DNA of 64,000 nt from Amblyomma americanum (GCF_052857255.1 NC_135498.1:118086281-118150280); one strand, 5' to 3'; positions 20,981 through 31,960 are shown, counted from the stretch's first letter. The notes: generated by a model from the sequence alone, not told the origin. Program-made: numbers and translations.

Positions 20981-21335
20981 CGGCTGTGCAACCGCCCAGT
21001 CTAACCCTCTCGCCTTCATCATGCAGATTCTTCTGGTCATCGTTGGCGTGGCCATTTCCGCCCTGCTGTCTGCGCGCCCTGGAACCGCAGTGCTTCCCAA
21101 GCATGCTGATGCCGGAAACAGCAACAGCCCCTGCTGCAATCCTACAGTCATGATTTCGCCATTTTCCGGAACGCCCCTCGGGCAACACTGGACACTACCG
21201 TATCTCTGGCAAGCGAAACTGCGAGCGACATCACCAGTGGAAGCTAAAAAGAAGCAGCGTCCATCCGCGCCGCTCTGTGGGCTCGGCGGCTGTGCAACCA
21301 CACAGTCTAACCTTTTCGCCTTCATCATGCAGGTT
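20981..21335 (+). repeat. Duplicated start-codon segment of the CR1-like element
   Basis: CGGCTGTGCAACC..CAGTCTAACC, then TCGCCTTCATCATGCAG, occurs at 20981-21026 and again at 21287-21332. The offset is 306 bp, exactly 102 codons, so the two ATG-CAG starts (21021 and 21327) are in frame. Both are followed by hydrophobic residues. Confidence 0.75.
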
Positions 21336-22260
21336 GGTAATTTCTACAGCCTATTTGCTAAGAAAACTATCTATTATCTCTTGCTACAGCTACCGAGCCC
21401 ACAGAGATGTATCTTGATTAGTATTGAATGTGCTCATGTTGTTCGATCATTGTTAGTTCTGGCTGGGGATATTGAATCTAACCCGGGGCCTGATTTTGAA
21501 ACCGTGCTTGCTGAGCTCAAGAAACTGTCTACCGGGCAATCTACACTTCTCTCCGAGATACAAGGCATGAAAAATCAACTTACGGCTACCGACGCGACAA
21601 TCGCTGACGTATTAGCACGCATGTGTGTCCTTGAGGCACAAAACGAACTTATCATTGAGATTCAGTCGCGACTTGACTCGATGGAGACAGCGACAACGCA
21701 AACGTGCTCTCAGATAAAGAACCTTGAAGCTCGTGTTGATGACGCTGAGCACCGGTCACGTCGGAACAATGTAAAATTTTATGCAGTCCTGACACTAATC
21801 CTGCAGAAACTTACGCACAATCTGAGGAAGCTGTAATCAGTCTTTGTTCCGGTACTCTGCATATAACAGTTGATCTAATCGATATTGAGCGCGCGCATCG
21901 CCTCGGCCGTCACACACCTGGCAAAATAAGACCAATTATCGTCAAATTTCACACCCACAAAACGAAGCTGAATATTCTGTTCAGTGGAAAATAATTCAGA
22001 GAACAGGATACAGCGCCGGTGATGACTTCTCGCCTGCTGTTAGGAAGGCTCAAAAGCAACTTATCACCTTTGCAAAAAGAAAATCTACGGCTTATATGCT
22101 GTGTTACAAAACCTTGTTTATTGGCCGCGCACGATACGTTTATGACGACTGCTCGGAAACCATCAAAGAAATGCTATATAGCACCCACCTAGGAAAAGCG
22201 CCCCACAGCATCACTCCTGGCCCGCGTCTCGACTATCACCTCAGTCCACACTTTCTTTTT
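21021..22260 (+). pseudogene. CR1-like ORF1 with 2A motif, coiled coil and RRM-like part
   Basis: The frame is open from 21021 to 21836; the likely native start is ATG 21327, with 21021 a duplicated alternative. From 21327 a 54-residue leader rich in L, I and Y (YYLLLQLPSPQRC, VVRSLLVLAGDIESNPG) ends in the 2A-like motif. Then follow a coiled coil (LAELKKLSTGQSTLLSEIQG, IQSRLDSMETATTQTCSQIK, LEARVDDAEHRSRRNNVKF) and, after a frameshift near 21789, an L1-ORF1-like domain (IDIERAHRLGR, RPIIVKFH). A stop near 21990 and further shifts follow. ORF1 proteins of this kind bind element RNA. The leader plus 2A would free the nucleic-acid-binding part during translation. Confidence 0.8.
21465..21491 (+). 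other. 2A-like ribosome-skipping motif
   Basis: Encodes G-D-I-E-S-N-P-G-P, a full match to the 2A consensus D-[VI]-E-x-N-P-G-P, preceded by the usual hydrophobic/leucine-rich context (VVRSLLVLA). Skipping would occur between G (residue 54 from ATG 21327) and P (residue 55). 2A-like motifs at the N-terminus of LINE ORF1 proteins are known from several invertebrates and trypanosomes. Confidence 0.85.
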
Positions 22261-22261
22261 C

Positions 22262-25185
22262 CGTAGTTTTCACGAACATCCGCAGTTTTATTCCAAAGGG
22301 GGAAGAAATCACCAGTCTTCTTCGCTCATCCAATAGCAACATCCTCGTAATAACCGAAAGCTTGCTAACTCACGAAATAAATGACAGTGAAATCCTGGCA
22401 GACTTATCGCACTGTAAGCTGTTCAGTAAGGATCGTCAGGGGTGTCATGGCGGAGGAGTGCTCATTGGGTTTTCTAATAATTTACCATTTTCAATCGTTT
22501 CCATTTCTTCTGATCTCGAAATAATGTGGCTTTTCTGCCGTTGTCATCCTCAGTCTGTACTTCTTGGTGTTTGTTACAGGCCCCCGCACAGTACCCCGAA
22601 CTTCTCAGAGAAGCTTAATAACTTGCTGTGTGAAATTACTGCTAAATATCAAAAGTCACATATACTTCTCTTTGGTGATTTTAATGTTTTTGAATTTTGA
22701 CTGGAACACTAACACTATTACAGCATCAGGCACGGTTTAAGCCAAGAATTTCATACAAGTCTGCCTGTACATTAGCCTTCCATTAGCAAGTTATCCCGGC
22801 TGCAACAAGAATAACACAAACTAGCGCTAACGTTTTCGACTTACTACTCGTCAGCCATCCCGAAAGTGTTCAGTCGGTTACGATTCTTCCTAAAATAAGC
22901 CATCACGAAGTAGTTCATACCAATATAGCATTAGCTCCGCTTCGGAGCCATACCTTCAAAAAGACGATCCGTTTGTACGACAAGGGTGACTATACAGATA
23001 TCAATCGTGAACTGGATGCCTTCTTTGAATCTTTCCACACTTATTTCCATAGTCGGTCTATCGAAGAAAATTGCCGAAATATAAGAAAAAAATTATTGAA
23101 CTAACTGATCAGTTCAATCCTAGGTTCACCTTCCGAGAGAATTCTCAGAAGCCATGGTTCACTAAAACACTTAAACGTCTGGAGAATCGAAAGAAGCGTC
23201 TTTTTCGCGCAGCCAAAACACAAACTAACCAGACGGCCTGGGATAAGTATCACGCTGCTGAAAAGGCATATAATTCATCTGCCCTGAACGCTACACATTC
23301 CTTTTTAACAAGGACTTGCCTAAAATTCTACACACTAATCCTCGGAAATTCTGGGACATTATCAACCCAAAACAGAAACGCGATGTCAGTATCACAAATG
23401 AAGCGGGTGATGTACTTAGTCATTTCTATCAGTGTTCACTAATGAATCTGATGTGCCATTTCCTATGCCAAACACTTTTCTTGATGATTCCATGTCTCCT
23501 GTTGAATTTAACACTTCTGGAATCCTGTCACTAATCGATAAAATGAAACTTTCATCTTTTGTCGGTTTAGATAATATCAGCGCCAAATTTCGTAAGGATG
23601 CTAAACCCACCAGTGCCAGATATTTATGCTTGTTATTTCAGCAGCCACTCTCTTCTGGCCAACTTCCTCAAGATTGGAAAAATAGGAAGTATAATTGGAT
23701 TTTGGGGAAAGGAAATGGCGCAGTATCTGTCTCATATATCTTTGGACACCTGAACCGCGCCGTAAGGGAAGGGATAAGAGAGGGAGTGAAAGAAGAAAGG
23801 AAGAATTAGGTACCGTAGTGGAGGGCACCGGAATAATTCTAAAACAACAAAAATAGGAAGGTCATTCCAGTCTTCAAATCCGGTAATACAAATTCTCCAT
23901 TAAATTATCGCCCCATTTATTTTACAAGTGCACCTTGCAAGCTCATGGAAAACCTCATATTCTCCCATAAAATTGCCTACTTGGATGCGAACAATTTTTT
24001 TCATCCTCGCAGCACGGGTTCCGGAAAGGCTTTTCTTGCGGTACTCAACTAGCCCTCTTTATCCATGACTTGCATGCCAACCTAGATCTTAACCTACAAA
24101 CTGACGCTATATTCCTTGATTTTAAAAAAGCTTTCGACAAAGTTGTTCACAAACGCCTGTTACACAAGTTATCTCACCTTAACATCGATCCTAATGTTGT
24201 TGAATGGATTAAAGAATTCCTAACTAACCGCACTGAGTCCGCCTTTGTAAATGAACACACTTCCAGATTCCTTCCTGTAACATCTGGCGTTCCTTAAGGT
24301 TCCGTACTAGGTCCCCTTGTGTTTTTAATATACATAAATGATTTGCCCTCGCATGTTTCCTGTCAAATTCTCATGTTTGCTGACGATTGTGTTCTTTATC
24401 AAACAGTTAATAACACCTCTGATCAATTATCCCTCCAAAACAACCTTAACAAGATTCAGGATTGGTGTAAAATCTGGCTAATGGAACATAACCCTCAGAA
24501 ATGCAACGTACTCTCTTTTCATCGTTGCCGTAACGCGCTCGTGTCCTTCTATCATATCGACTCCGTTCCTGTGCTGCCAGTAGAATCATACTAATATTTA
24601 AGCGTGACTTTGTGCGCTGACCTCTCCTGGAAAAAGCATATAATTAACATCATTTCTTCAGCTAACAGGTCCGTTGGTTTTCTAAAACGTCATCTTCGTG
24701 ATGCGCCCGTGGATGTTAAGTTATTAGCTTACGAATCACTTGTGCAATCAAAATTAGAATATGCTTCACCCATTTGGAACCCACATCAAGCTTATTTGAC
24801 CAACGCATTAGAACTTTTGCAAAACCGCGCCATTAGATTTATTCGTTCTTCATACCATTACAGCATGAGTGTTACATATCTGAAATCGCTTTCAGGCATT
24901 CAGCCACTCGATCTGCACCGCCGCAACGCCAGTCTTTTATTATTCCACAAGTTTCTTTACAGCCATCTACGAACTGCGCCCTACATGGTCCTTCCGGCAC
25001 GCATATCTCACCGCACTCTGCATCAACTACAGATCACCCATCCACGTTCACGCACTGTCACCATCGCAGCTTCATTTTTTTCTCACACCGCCGCGGACTG
25101 GAATGGCCTTCCCGCTGACATTGCAGCGATAACCTGTCCCGCGAACTTCGCGCGTAGAGCCTACAGCTATTTGTCATCATCATAA
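22262..25185 (+). pseudogene. CR1-like ORF2: endonuclease and RT, broken
   Basis: Endonuclease: VFTNIRSFIPK, ILVITESLL (catalytic E), GGGVLIGF, GVCYRPPHS and LLFGDFN, up to a frameshift near 22690. Middle: 23071-23690 holds the linker (KPWFTKTLKRLENRKKRLFRAAK) and the N-terminal RT region (LPQDWKNRK). The SINE at 23690-23848 cuts the next block, which resumes as VIPVFKSGNTNSPLNYRPI. RT core: AIFLDFKKAFDKVVHKRLL, TSGVP then a TAA (24296-24298), SVLGPLVFLIYINDLP and MFADDCVLY (intact FADD). The C-terminus (24604-25185) is long and uninterrupted and ends [10 protein letters not shown]. At least five lesions. Confidence 0.85.
23678..23860 (-). mobile_element. 5'-truncated Ruka-like SINE inside CR1-like ORF2
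   Basis: SINE tail to mid-body in reverse (TTTTGGGGAAAGGAAATGGCG, CCTGAACCGCGCCGTAAGGG, GGAGGGCACCGGAATAATTC). The exact 12-mer AAAAATAGGAAG flanks it at 23678-23689 and 23849-23860. It splits codons of the RT region, so it postdates the LINE. Confidence 0.93.
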
Positions 25186-25287
25186 CGCATGATTACTTGC
25201 TATCGCATAAAACGTTTTACCCACCGCTTATGTAATGCCCCTAAAAAGGGGTCTTTAAGGAAACAAATTGATTGATTGATTGATTGC

Positions 25288-26234
25288 CAGAGAATAGGCG
25301 TGCATATTCAACTTGGAAGGAGAAGAGAGTGATACTGCCGATACATAACTGCTACCACGGAAGTTGGCTGAAAAAGAGCGAAGAAATGAAAATGGCCTGG
25401 CTTAGCTTATGGTTAAGCCTAGGATGCGAAGCATACGTCGCTTGGCAAGCCGTACGTCTTGTTCTTCTCCCGTTTCCGTGGCTCTCTGTAACTTGCGCTT
25501 TGCGGTCTGGCGAGCCGCCCTCTCCCTGGCCGACATCTCGCTGCTCAACTGACTCAACGAGTGCGTCGCCTTTTATACAATTGCGTGACGTCAGTATCTC
25601 CTAGCGGTAGGAGCGGGAGTTAGGCCGCCGGCGGAGGCTGCGCGTCCGCAAGCGAGCGTACGAGTTGAGCCCCAGCTATCACAGCTGTTGTGACGTCATA
25701 TCACGTGGTGCGCCGATGTAGGTCAAGTGGTAGCTACGCGGCCGCGCGCGGCGCAGCAAGGAAGAGCTCGGTTGTGCGGCTAGTATGCTTCGCATAAAAG
25801 GCTGGAAGCTCAGCGAGCGTCCGACACCTAAGCAACGAGAAGAACGTCTGTCTGTCTGTTACTGCCAGGAAGGAAGAAAGAAAAGTGCACCGGCCTGCTC
25901 ACTGGCTCAAGCCGAGCCACAATCGCTACCACGTGCAGATAGAGGAGAGTCGAAAAATTGAATTGAAAGACAGGATAGTAAAGACGCGCTAAAGACAAGG
26001 CCGATCCCGGAGATAGTGCAATACCGGGCCAACCGGTGGCGGGAGTGAAGCATCCTTCAAACTCTCCGCCACATTTCCAAAAGTAAGTCAAACTTGGACC
26101 CGTAACAGATACACCACGGGTCCGGACAACTGCCTAAGAACGTCTTGCTAAACGACGCAGCAAAGCCGAGTCTGAAACGCGAGAAGTACTACAGGCATGT
26201 CTCGCTAAACGGCATGTTTCTCTCTCTCTCTCTC
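25288..26234. other. No gene; inverted 13-mers
   Basis: ATGCGAAGCATAC at 25424-25436 and its complement GTATGCTTCGCAT at 25783-25795 enclose about 346 bp of GC-rich sequence containing two TGACGTCA-type motifs; possibly a small non-autonomous transposon. GTCTGTCTGTCTGTT at about 25846 and a CT run at 26217-26234 are simple repeats. Confidence 0.45.
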
Positions 26235-26600
26235 GCTCCGAGGTGTCCACCTAGATATGTGAGACGGTTACTGTGCCATTCACTGTAGTCAATATCCAAA
26301 CAAAGCAAGTGAGACGACGGCGTTCATAGAGTTCATTGGCGTTGACAACTTTGCAAAGGCCGTTCATTTCCACGAAAAGAAAGGAGCACAACCGGCTCCG
26401 TATAATGAAAATGATAGCTTATAGGAAAGATGTGGCGCCCGTGTTCTGTGCGGCTCAAGATCCACAGGTGGTCTAAATTATTAAGCAGTACTACACTACG
26501 GCAACTCTCTATTTCTTCTGTCACTACCACTTTCCTCCTTTCTCTTATGGTGCGGTTGGGGTGTCTAAGGAGATTAGACAATGTTTGCGCCGTTTCCTTT
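26235..26600 (+). repeat. Decayed composite repeat and SINE fragment
   Basis: 26237-26420 matches the right part of the composite repeat (GAGGTGTCCACCTAGATATGTGAGAC, AAGCAAGTGAG, GGCGTTCATAGAG, GGCTCCGTATA). 26421-26600 resembles a SINE body (GGCGCCCGTGTTCTGTGCG, CAGGTGGTCTAAATTATTA, CTACACTACGGCAAC, GGTGCGGTTGGGGTGTCTAA). Confidence 0.6.
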
Positions 26601-28154
26601 CCTGAAACAACCTATTTTTCAAAGGCCGATTTTCATTGTACAGCACACGGCTGTTAATTCTTTTTTTTTTGCTGTGCGTCGACTACAGGGCTAAGCAAAA
26701 TGAAGAGTAGCAATAATATCTCCGCTTCGCTTAAATCTCATATTTTAATTTGACATTGATTAAAACTTCGATGCAACGCCGCCAGTACACAATCAGAGTT
26801 GAAAACAAGCCAGGGTTCCATTTATACTTTGAATTTGTTGAGCGGACGCCTCTTACGGGACCGCTGATTTTTTGTGCGCTGAATGCATTAGCTAGCGGTG
26901 CCTAATCAAGTAAACACCGGCTCCATTTGCGCTATGGTGTCTCTCTGTATCACGTACACGAGCTTGATCATGTTGATGTTCGGCACCACTTGGTTTTGTA
27001 ACCAATTGTCTCAGCCAGGTATATTTTGTGCTGCCATGTACCCTTGTTTGTACGCATTGATTGCTGGTGTGGCGGTCAAACTTCTCTTTTTGTATTTAAT
27101 GAGCGTACGTAGCTATGGCTAGCCAGCCCGTCTTCATAAACATCACTATTTAAATTCACCTTGCAAATATGGCGCGATAGTTTTAAATGTTCGTGTGATC
27201 GCAAGGGTATTTCTTGGCGCACCATTACGCAGATATCGGCAGGTTTTCACGTTGCATCACAACCTGCTGTATTACATGTCATCGCACGTAATCGGAGCCG
27301 CTAATTAGTGGCCCTTAAAACTAAGTTTTCCTTTAGCGTCATTGTGCACTTTGCTGTGCGACGTGCTTGTACAAATCCACTGTTTATATTCCTGAACGAA
27401 AATCCTCATTGGTGAAGAAGTTGTGCCTGGCTCCCGACTGAAGAGACTCCGGTTCACTTCCGCTCGACAACCTTTTAAACCCAAAGATTTACCACGGCCG
27501 CTCAATTGCACAGCACTTGGTGTCATTGAGCGGCGGTGGCTTTACTATCCACGCGGCTCCCATTTCGCTGCGTCTCTACGAATGACCTTGAACACGAGGA
27601 GCGGAGGACGCACCACGTGACTCGCAGCAGCTGCAGTCGCTCCGACGCCGTCGCGGCGGTTGCGCGCTGCCTATACACCGTCTCGCTATGGACGAAGCAA
27701 GTCAGCTGGAGCCGACGTCCTCGAGAGTAGGTACTCGCAGACGCCGGGCCGAGTCTGATCACCCGGTCGACACTACCAGCTGGTCGAGGGATTGAACAAT
27801 CGATAGGGAGCGTAAAAGCGCTAAACGGCCAGCCGAAAGGAGTGGAGGGCGGTAGCTTCGCCTGGCTCGACGGCGAGCGAAAGATGCCGAATGAAGACAG
27901 CGACGACCCTTGTTCGCAGCCGCGGCGGAGACTGGCGAGCCGCTGGAAGCGAGTTCTCGCAGTGCGGAGCCCGCAACGACCCACGCGGTCCGTCTGCCTG
28001 TCAGACTGTGCTTCGGCCCCAAGAACCTTAGAAAGTGACCTCACATGTAATCCGTGCTTTCGCTTGCATAGCTAGGGTTAGCTGAGCTAAGCCGACCCAT
28101 TTCTTTTTTCTTTGCTGCGTGCCTGTTTTTCTACGTCACTACACCCATTCCACG
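26601..28154. other. No secure gene; GC-rich segment at 27400-28060
   Basis: 26601-27400 is AT-rich without signal. 27400-28060 is GC-rich; at about 27688 an ATG opens MDEASQLEPTSSRVGTRRRRAESD before a stop 36 codons on, which could be a short first exon ending near a GTACTC donor-like site. No family recognised. Confidence 0.3.
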
Positions 28155-28469
28155 AATTTGAATTTCCCAGTTGCTCCGATGCCGGGTTTTGCTGAGAACG
28201 GGACCATTAACATTTTTGCTTTAAGCGGTAATGCGTTGTTAGTCAGCGCCTTGATATCTTCTAAAATCAAGAAGGATTGATATCGGTCATATTTCATTGC
28301 AGTTGACAGGCGTAAATGTATTTCGTTTATTTTCGTAATGCTGCTTACTAGTAGTAACAACTAGCTCTGCTTGCAATCCACTTTGTGAGATAACTTACGC
28401 TGACTCTATAAAACCCAGTTAGACGGCTGTACCTCTAGATTGCCGTAGACATCTTAATGGCACCGTGAA

Positions 28470-28715
28470 GGGGGTAAATTGGAAAAGAACTGCATGTAAG
28501 TACGCTCCGTCTCCGTTGACACCGAACACAGATCAGTGGACGCGATCTTGCTCTACGTTTCCTTCGCCTACAAAGCACAGTTAAGAAGGCAACCCCGTGG
28601 AACCCTTACCTCGTAAATGGAAGGAAGGCCGTGACAACGCTCGACGCAATGTTGCAGTTCGTCACCAATGAGGACCACCTCGACGTCGCCGCCTACCTGT
28701 ACTCCACTCTATGTA
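28470..28715 (+). pseudogene. Gypsy integrase fragment
   Basis: VDTEHRSVDAILLYVSFAYK corresponds to the 'D..W...LPYVTFAYNTA' block of Gypsy integrases (compare Gypsy element 1, LPYVTFAYNTAQQ, at about 4935). A second frame gives VTTLDAML, then EDHLDVAAYL, the next conserved part. It ends where the RTE element begins. Confidence 0.6.
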
Positions 28716-30425
28716 CGAATACGCCTATATGAGAGTAAGAAAGGGAGTATGCTTCCTAGGAAATTAAGCATAGGTAAAAACCAGATATGTGGGTTAAGAG
28801 ACAAGGAGGGCAATGTTATTAGCAATATGGATAAGGTAGTTAAAGTAGCCGAAGAGTTCTACACAAATCTGTACAGCAGCCAATGCGTTCAAAACGTTAA
28901 TGATAAAGACAGTAGCACACACCATTGCGGCATCCCGCCAGTAATGAGAAATGAAGTAAAGAAATCATTAGCAACAGTGCAGAGGGGGAAAAGCAGCTCG
29001 CTATCATCAGGTAGCAGCAGATCTCTTGAACGACGGGGGGCAGATTCTGCTACAAAAGCTATCCACCCTGTATACGCAATGCCTTATGACCTCGACCGTA
29101 CCACAAGCTTTAAAGCATGCAAACATCATACGAAAGGAGACGCCAAGGACTTGAAAGAATTACCGACCGATCAGCTTACTGTCCGTTGTCTACTAGGTAT
29201 TTACTAAGGCAATCACTAATAGAGTCAGGACAACCTCAGACTTTAATCAACAAACTTATCAGGCAGGCTTTAGTAAAGGATATTCAATAACAGATCATAT
29301 TCACACTATAAATAAGGGGATAGAGAAATGCACAAAATATAAACAACCCCTACATATATCCTTCATTGATTATGAGAAAGCATTTGACAAAGTGGAAACC
29401 TCAGCACTCATACAGGCATTGAATTATCAGGGCGTATAAGAGCCTTATGTAAAAATACTGGAAGATATATACTAGAACTGCACACCTACCATAGTCCTCC
29501 ATAATGTGAGCAATTAAATTCCGATAAGGAAGGGCGTCAGGCAAGGAGACACGTTCTCGCTGATGCTATTCACCACCTGTCTGCAGTTGGTATTACGAGG
29601 CCCGAATAGAGAACAGCTGTGGACAAGAGTTAATGGAGAATACCTAAATAATCTGCGATTCGCTAATGACATTGCCTTGCGGAGTCACTCAGGAGATGAA
29701 GTGCAAATCATGATCAATGAGTTACGTAGAGCAGAAAGGTGGGTCTAAAAATTAACATGCAGAAAACCAAAGTAATGTTCAACAGTCTAGCAAGGAAACA
29801 GCAGTTCACAATTCGGAGCGAGGTGCAGCAAGTGGTAAAGAATCTACTTAGGGCAGGTAGTGGCAGCTTATCCGCATCACGAGAGGTAAATAACAAGAAG
29901 GGTAAGAATTGGGTGCAGCGCATACGGCAGGTTTTCTCAAATCATGAATAGCAGATTACCAATATCCCCCAAGAGAAAAGTGTACAACAGCTGTACCTCA
30001 CCCGTACTCTCCTACGGGGCGGAAACGTGGAGGCTAATGAAAATGGGTAAGCTTTATTTAAGGACGACGCAGCGAGCCATGGAAAGAACAATGATAGGTG
30101 AATATGCTATGAGTCCGGAAGCGGGCTTAGTGGGTAAGGGAAGAAACGCGTCTTAATTATATCCTAGTCGAAATCAATAGGGAAAAATGGGCTTGGGCAG
30201 GGCATGCACTGCGACGGCAAGATGACCGCTGGTCCTTAAATGTAACGAAGTGGATTCCAAGAGAAGGCAAGCGTAGCAGAGGGAGGCAGAACGTTAGGCG
30301 GCAGGATGAGATTATGAGGCTTGCAGGCATTGGATGGGCGCAGCTGGGAAAGGAGAGGGTTAATAGGAGAGACATGGGAGAGGTCTTTGTCCTGCAGTGG
30401 GTGTATTGATGATGACGATGCTGCG
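28716..30425 (+). pseudogene. RTE-type LINE reverse transcriptase, copy A
   Basis: 5'-truncated: no endonuclease. Legible parts: NMDKVVKVAEEFYTNLYSSQ; ITDHIHTINKGIEKC; HISFIDYEKAFDKVETSALIQAL; IRKGVRQGDTFS; LRFANDIALRS (catalytic pair reads N-D); GLKINMQKTKVMF; SPVLSYGAETWRLMK...TTQRAMERTMIG. The end, GGGAGAGGTCTTTGTCCTGCAGTGGG followed by TGATGATGACGATG, is the usual RTE 3' terminus. Several frameshifts and stops are present. Assignment to RTE is firm; whether it is the BovB lineage cannot be told here. Confidence 0.8.
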
Positions 30426-30740
30426 CTCTAGGGCACTCCCTTTTTTAATGGGAGTGTGCTTGAGGACACCCGACTACAATTCAGCACCGTTATGTTTATA
30501 TCGTGCAGACCGCGGAAGAACCACGACGTCATGTGTGGTTGAGCACTCGAGACGAGTAGCGCGCCGACCGTTGACAAATACAATCTTCGTCGGCGCCACG
30601 CAGAATACAAGCCTGCTGACCGAGTCTGAGTTTCGACATCCATTTGTCACGGTGGACTCAGTGAAAACGTTTTCGCCGCTACTGCGGGCCGTACAAGATG
30701 ATTCGCCTGCTATGTCAGCGTGACTCTCAAGTTGTTCTTG
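30426..30740 (+). repeat. Gypsy 3' end / LTR-like segment
   Basis: TTTTTTAATGGGAG then TGTGCTTGAGGACACCC resembles a polypurine tract followed by an LTR start. The shared part with 61946-62057 is ACACCCGACT.CAATTCA..ACCGTTATGTTTATATC. It is interpreted as the 3' end of the Gypsy element hit by the RTE. Confidence 0.45.
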
Positions 30741-30913
30741 ATGGAGTGACGTAATCCGAGCGACGCCGAACCCGAGAAGTTGCGCGTCGTGGGTCGAAAG
30801 CCATTTTATGAGCTCTTATGTAACCATGCGTTCAAGCTCATGCACTTTATTTCAAGGCGAAAGCTTTATATGATCCATTCATTCAAAGCTGCTAGTTGTC
30901 TTCGTCAGAGGAC

Positions 30914-31070
30914 AAGACCACGCAACTTTCCAAGGAGATGGCATGGAGTAGAGAAAGAGACAACTTTATTTCCCACAGGTGCAGCCAACGAGAACAGGTG
31001 GGTCCTGTGCGGCCCCCATGGTGGGGGTGACGTACTGGGCCCATAAAATGAGTGAAAGTTGCGTGGTCTT
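30914..31070. repeat. Perfect 17-bp inverted repeat
   Basis: AAGACCACGCAACTTTC (30914-30930) and its exact complement (31054-31070) enclose 123 bp, including an AAATAAAG-type signal for the minus-strand LINE and a CCCCCATGGTGGGGG near-palindrome at about 31014. Confidence 0.7.
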
Positions 31071-31960
31071 ATGCGGCGCGTTGAAGAGCTGGTCCCAGCA
31101 TTCCGCAGAGGGAGCTGGCAGGAAGGCCCGAGGGGAGGGTTATTTTCGCATACCCAGAGTATGTGCGCCTGAGTGGCGGACGATCCGTTCTGCTAATTTG
31201 GGCATGTGGGGTCGTATTGCCTGTTGGCGATCAGTGATAGCTTTGAGTAGCTGAGAATTAAGAGCGTCTGCGATCTTCGGAGCAGGGTGGCTTATGCTCT
31301 GCCGAGGTCGGGTTGGAGAAGCGGGAAAGGGCGTCACGTCTTTTTATGAACATAGGTTATATCGGCACAAGTCTGGGGGGGGGGGGGGGGGTTCAGCGAG
31401 TGCTCCAGGATGCGTGGCGCGGCCACCGGGATTGCTAACCCTCGGGCAAGTCGGCCGGTCCCTTCCTTACCAGCCTGTTATTCGTCAGTGGTGTAGGCAG
31501 GGGTTTATTATTTTTCAATTTTTTTAGGTTGCCCAAACCTCATATATGTCCCTTCGTTACCACAGTTGACCTCATGGGCGGGTACCCAGATTAGGTTAAT
31601 TTTGCGGTCGGGAGTGCAGCCGCGCAGAATGCGTGCGGCGGAAATGAAGATGCAGCCTGCCGATTAGTTTAGGATTGCTCGTTTTCAGTCACCGGGAACT
31701 GTGCGCGTACAGCGGTCAGCGATAGCCAGCGCTATCGCTTCTGCTGCGGCGGGGGAGGGGGCGCACACCGCGGCGGCGGAGATAAGTGTAGATCGCGGCG
31801 TTGTTGCACGGACCACGTAGGTTGCACCTTGCCTTTCCGCGTCCGTTTGTGTAGTGTGTTCGTGGGAACGATAGAAATCATCCAGTTCTCGGGCTTCGTA
31901 TGTGGCAAAAAAAGGCGGGTATGTGGCAGGTAGTGGAGTGGGAATCGACTGGAGCAACTT
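30950..31960 (-). pseudogene. RNase H LINE, 3' part
   Basis: Minus strand: 31957-31685 encodes TDAERQGATYVVRATTPRST and SPAAAEAIALAIADR (RNase H start and E helix); 31640-31540 gives DRKINLIWVPAHEVNCGNEGT (the last RNase H motif), in another frame. 31337-31140 encodes KIADALNSQLLKAITDRQQAI...KLAERIV, a possible C-terminal or ORF1 coiled coil. The 3' end is near 30950 with AAATAAAG. A run of 17 G at 31375-31391 interrupts it. The order of pieces after RNase H is unusual, so it may be two elements joined. Confidence 0.6.

Larger units (their letters stand above)
20880..25287 (+). mobile_element. CR1-like non-LTR retrotransposon
   Basis: Two-ORF LINE: ORF1 with a 2A-like motif, coiled coil and RRM-like region; ORF2 with AP-type endonuclease and RT of FADD type. 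No RNase H is seen. The 3' UTR has a small hairpin (CCCCTAAAAAGGGG) and ends in four ATTG units (about 25268-25287). These traits fit the CR1/L2 group. The 5' limit is set roughly. Frameshifts, stops and a SINE insertion (23690-23848) make it inactive. Confidence 0.85.
28155..30740 (+). mobile_element. Compound unit A: RTE LINE inside a Gypsy fragment
   Basis: A Gypsy integrase piece (to 28715), an RTE-type LINE (28716-30425) and a second Gypsy-like piece (30426-30740). The same three parts, with the same junctions, recur at 59706-62057. The left segment 28155-28470 (TTTGAATTTCCCAGTTGC.CCGATGCCGGG) is non-coding and also shared. Confidence 0.75.

Noticed and set aside
21465..21491. 2A motif as part of an integrated RNA virus
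   Set aside because: Flanking ORF1 coiled coil, RRM-like domain, endonuclease and FADD-type RT belong to a CR1-like LINE; no capsid or viral polymerase is nearby.
26898..27122. Small membrane protein
   Set aside because: Hydrophobic translation from T-rich DNA, no upstream promoter, no conserved motif and random context.
28716..30425. Calling the RTE copies BovB, implying horizontal transfer between ticks and vertebrates
   Set aside because: RTE membership is clear but the sequence by itself does not separate BovB from other RTE lineages; a tree is needed.
31375..31391. Run of 17 G as a functional G-quadruplex
   Set aside because: A homopolymer of this kind in decayed LINE sequence is more likely replication slippage or a sequencing artefact.
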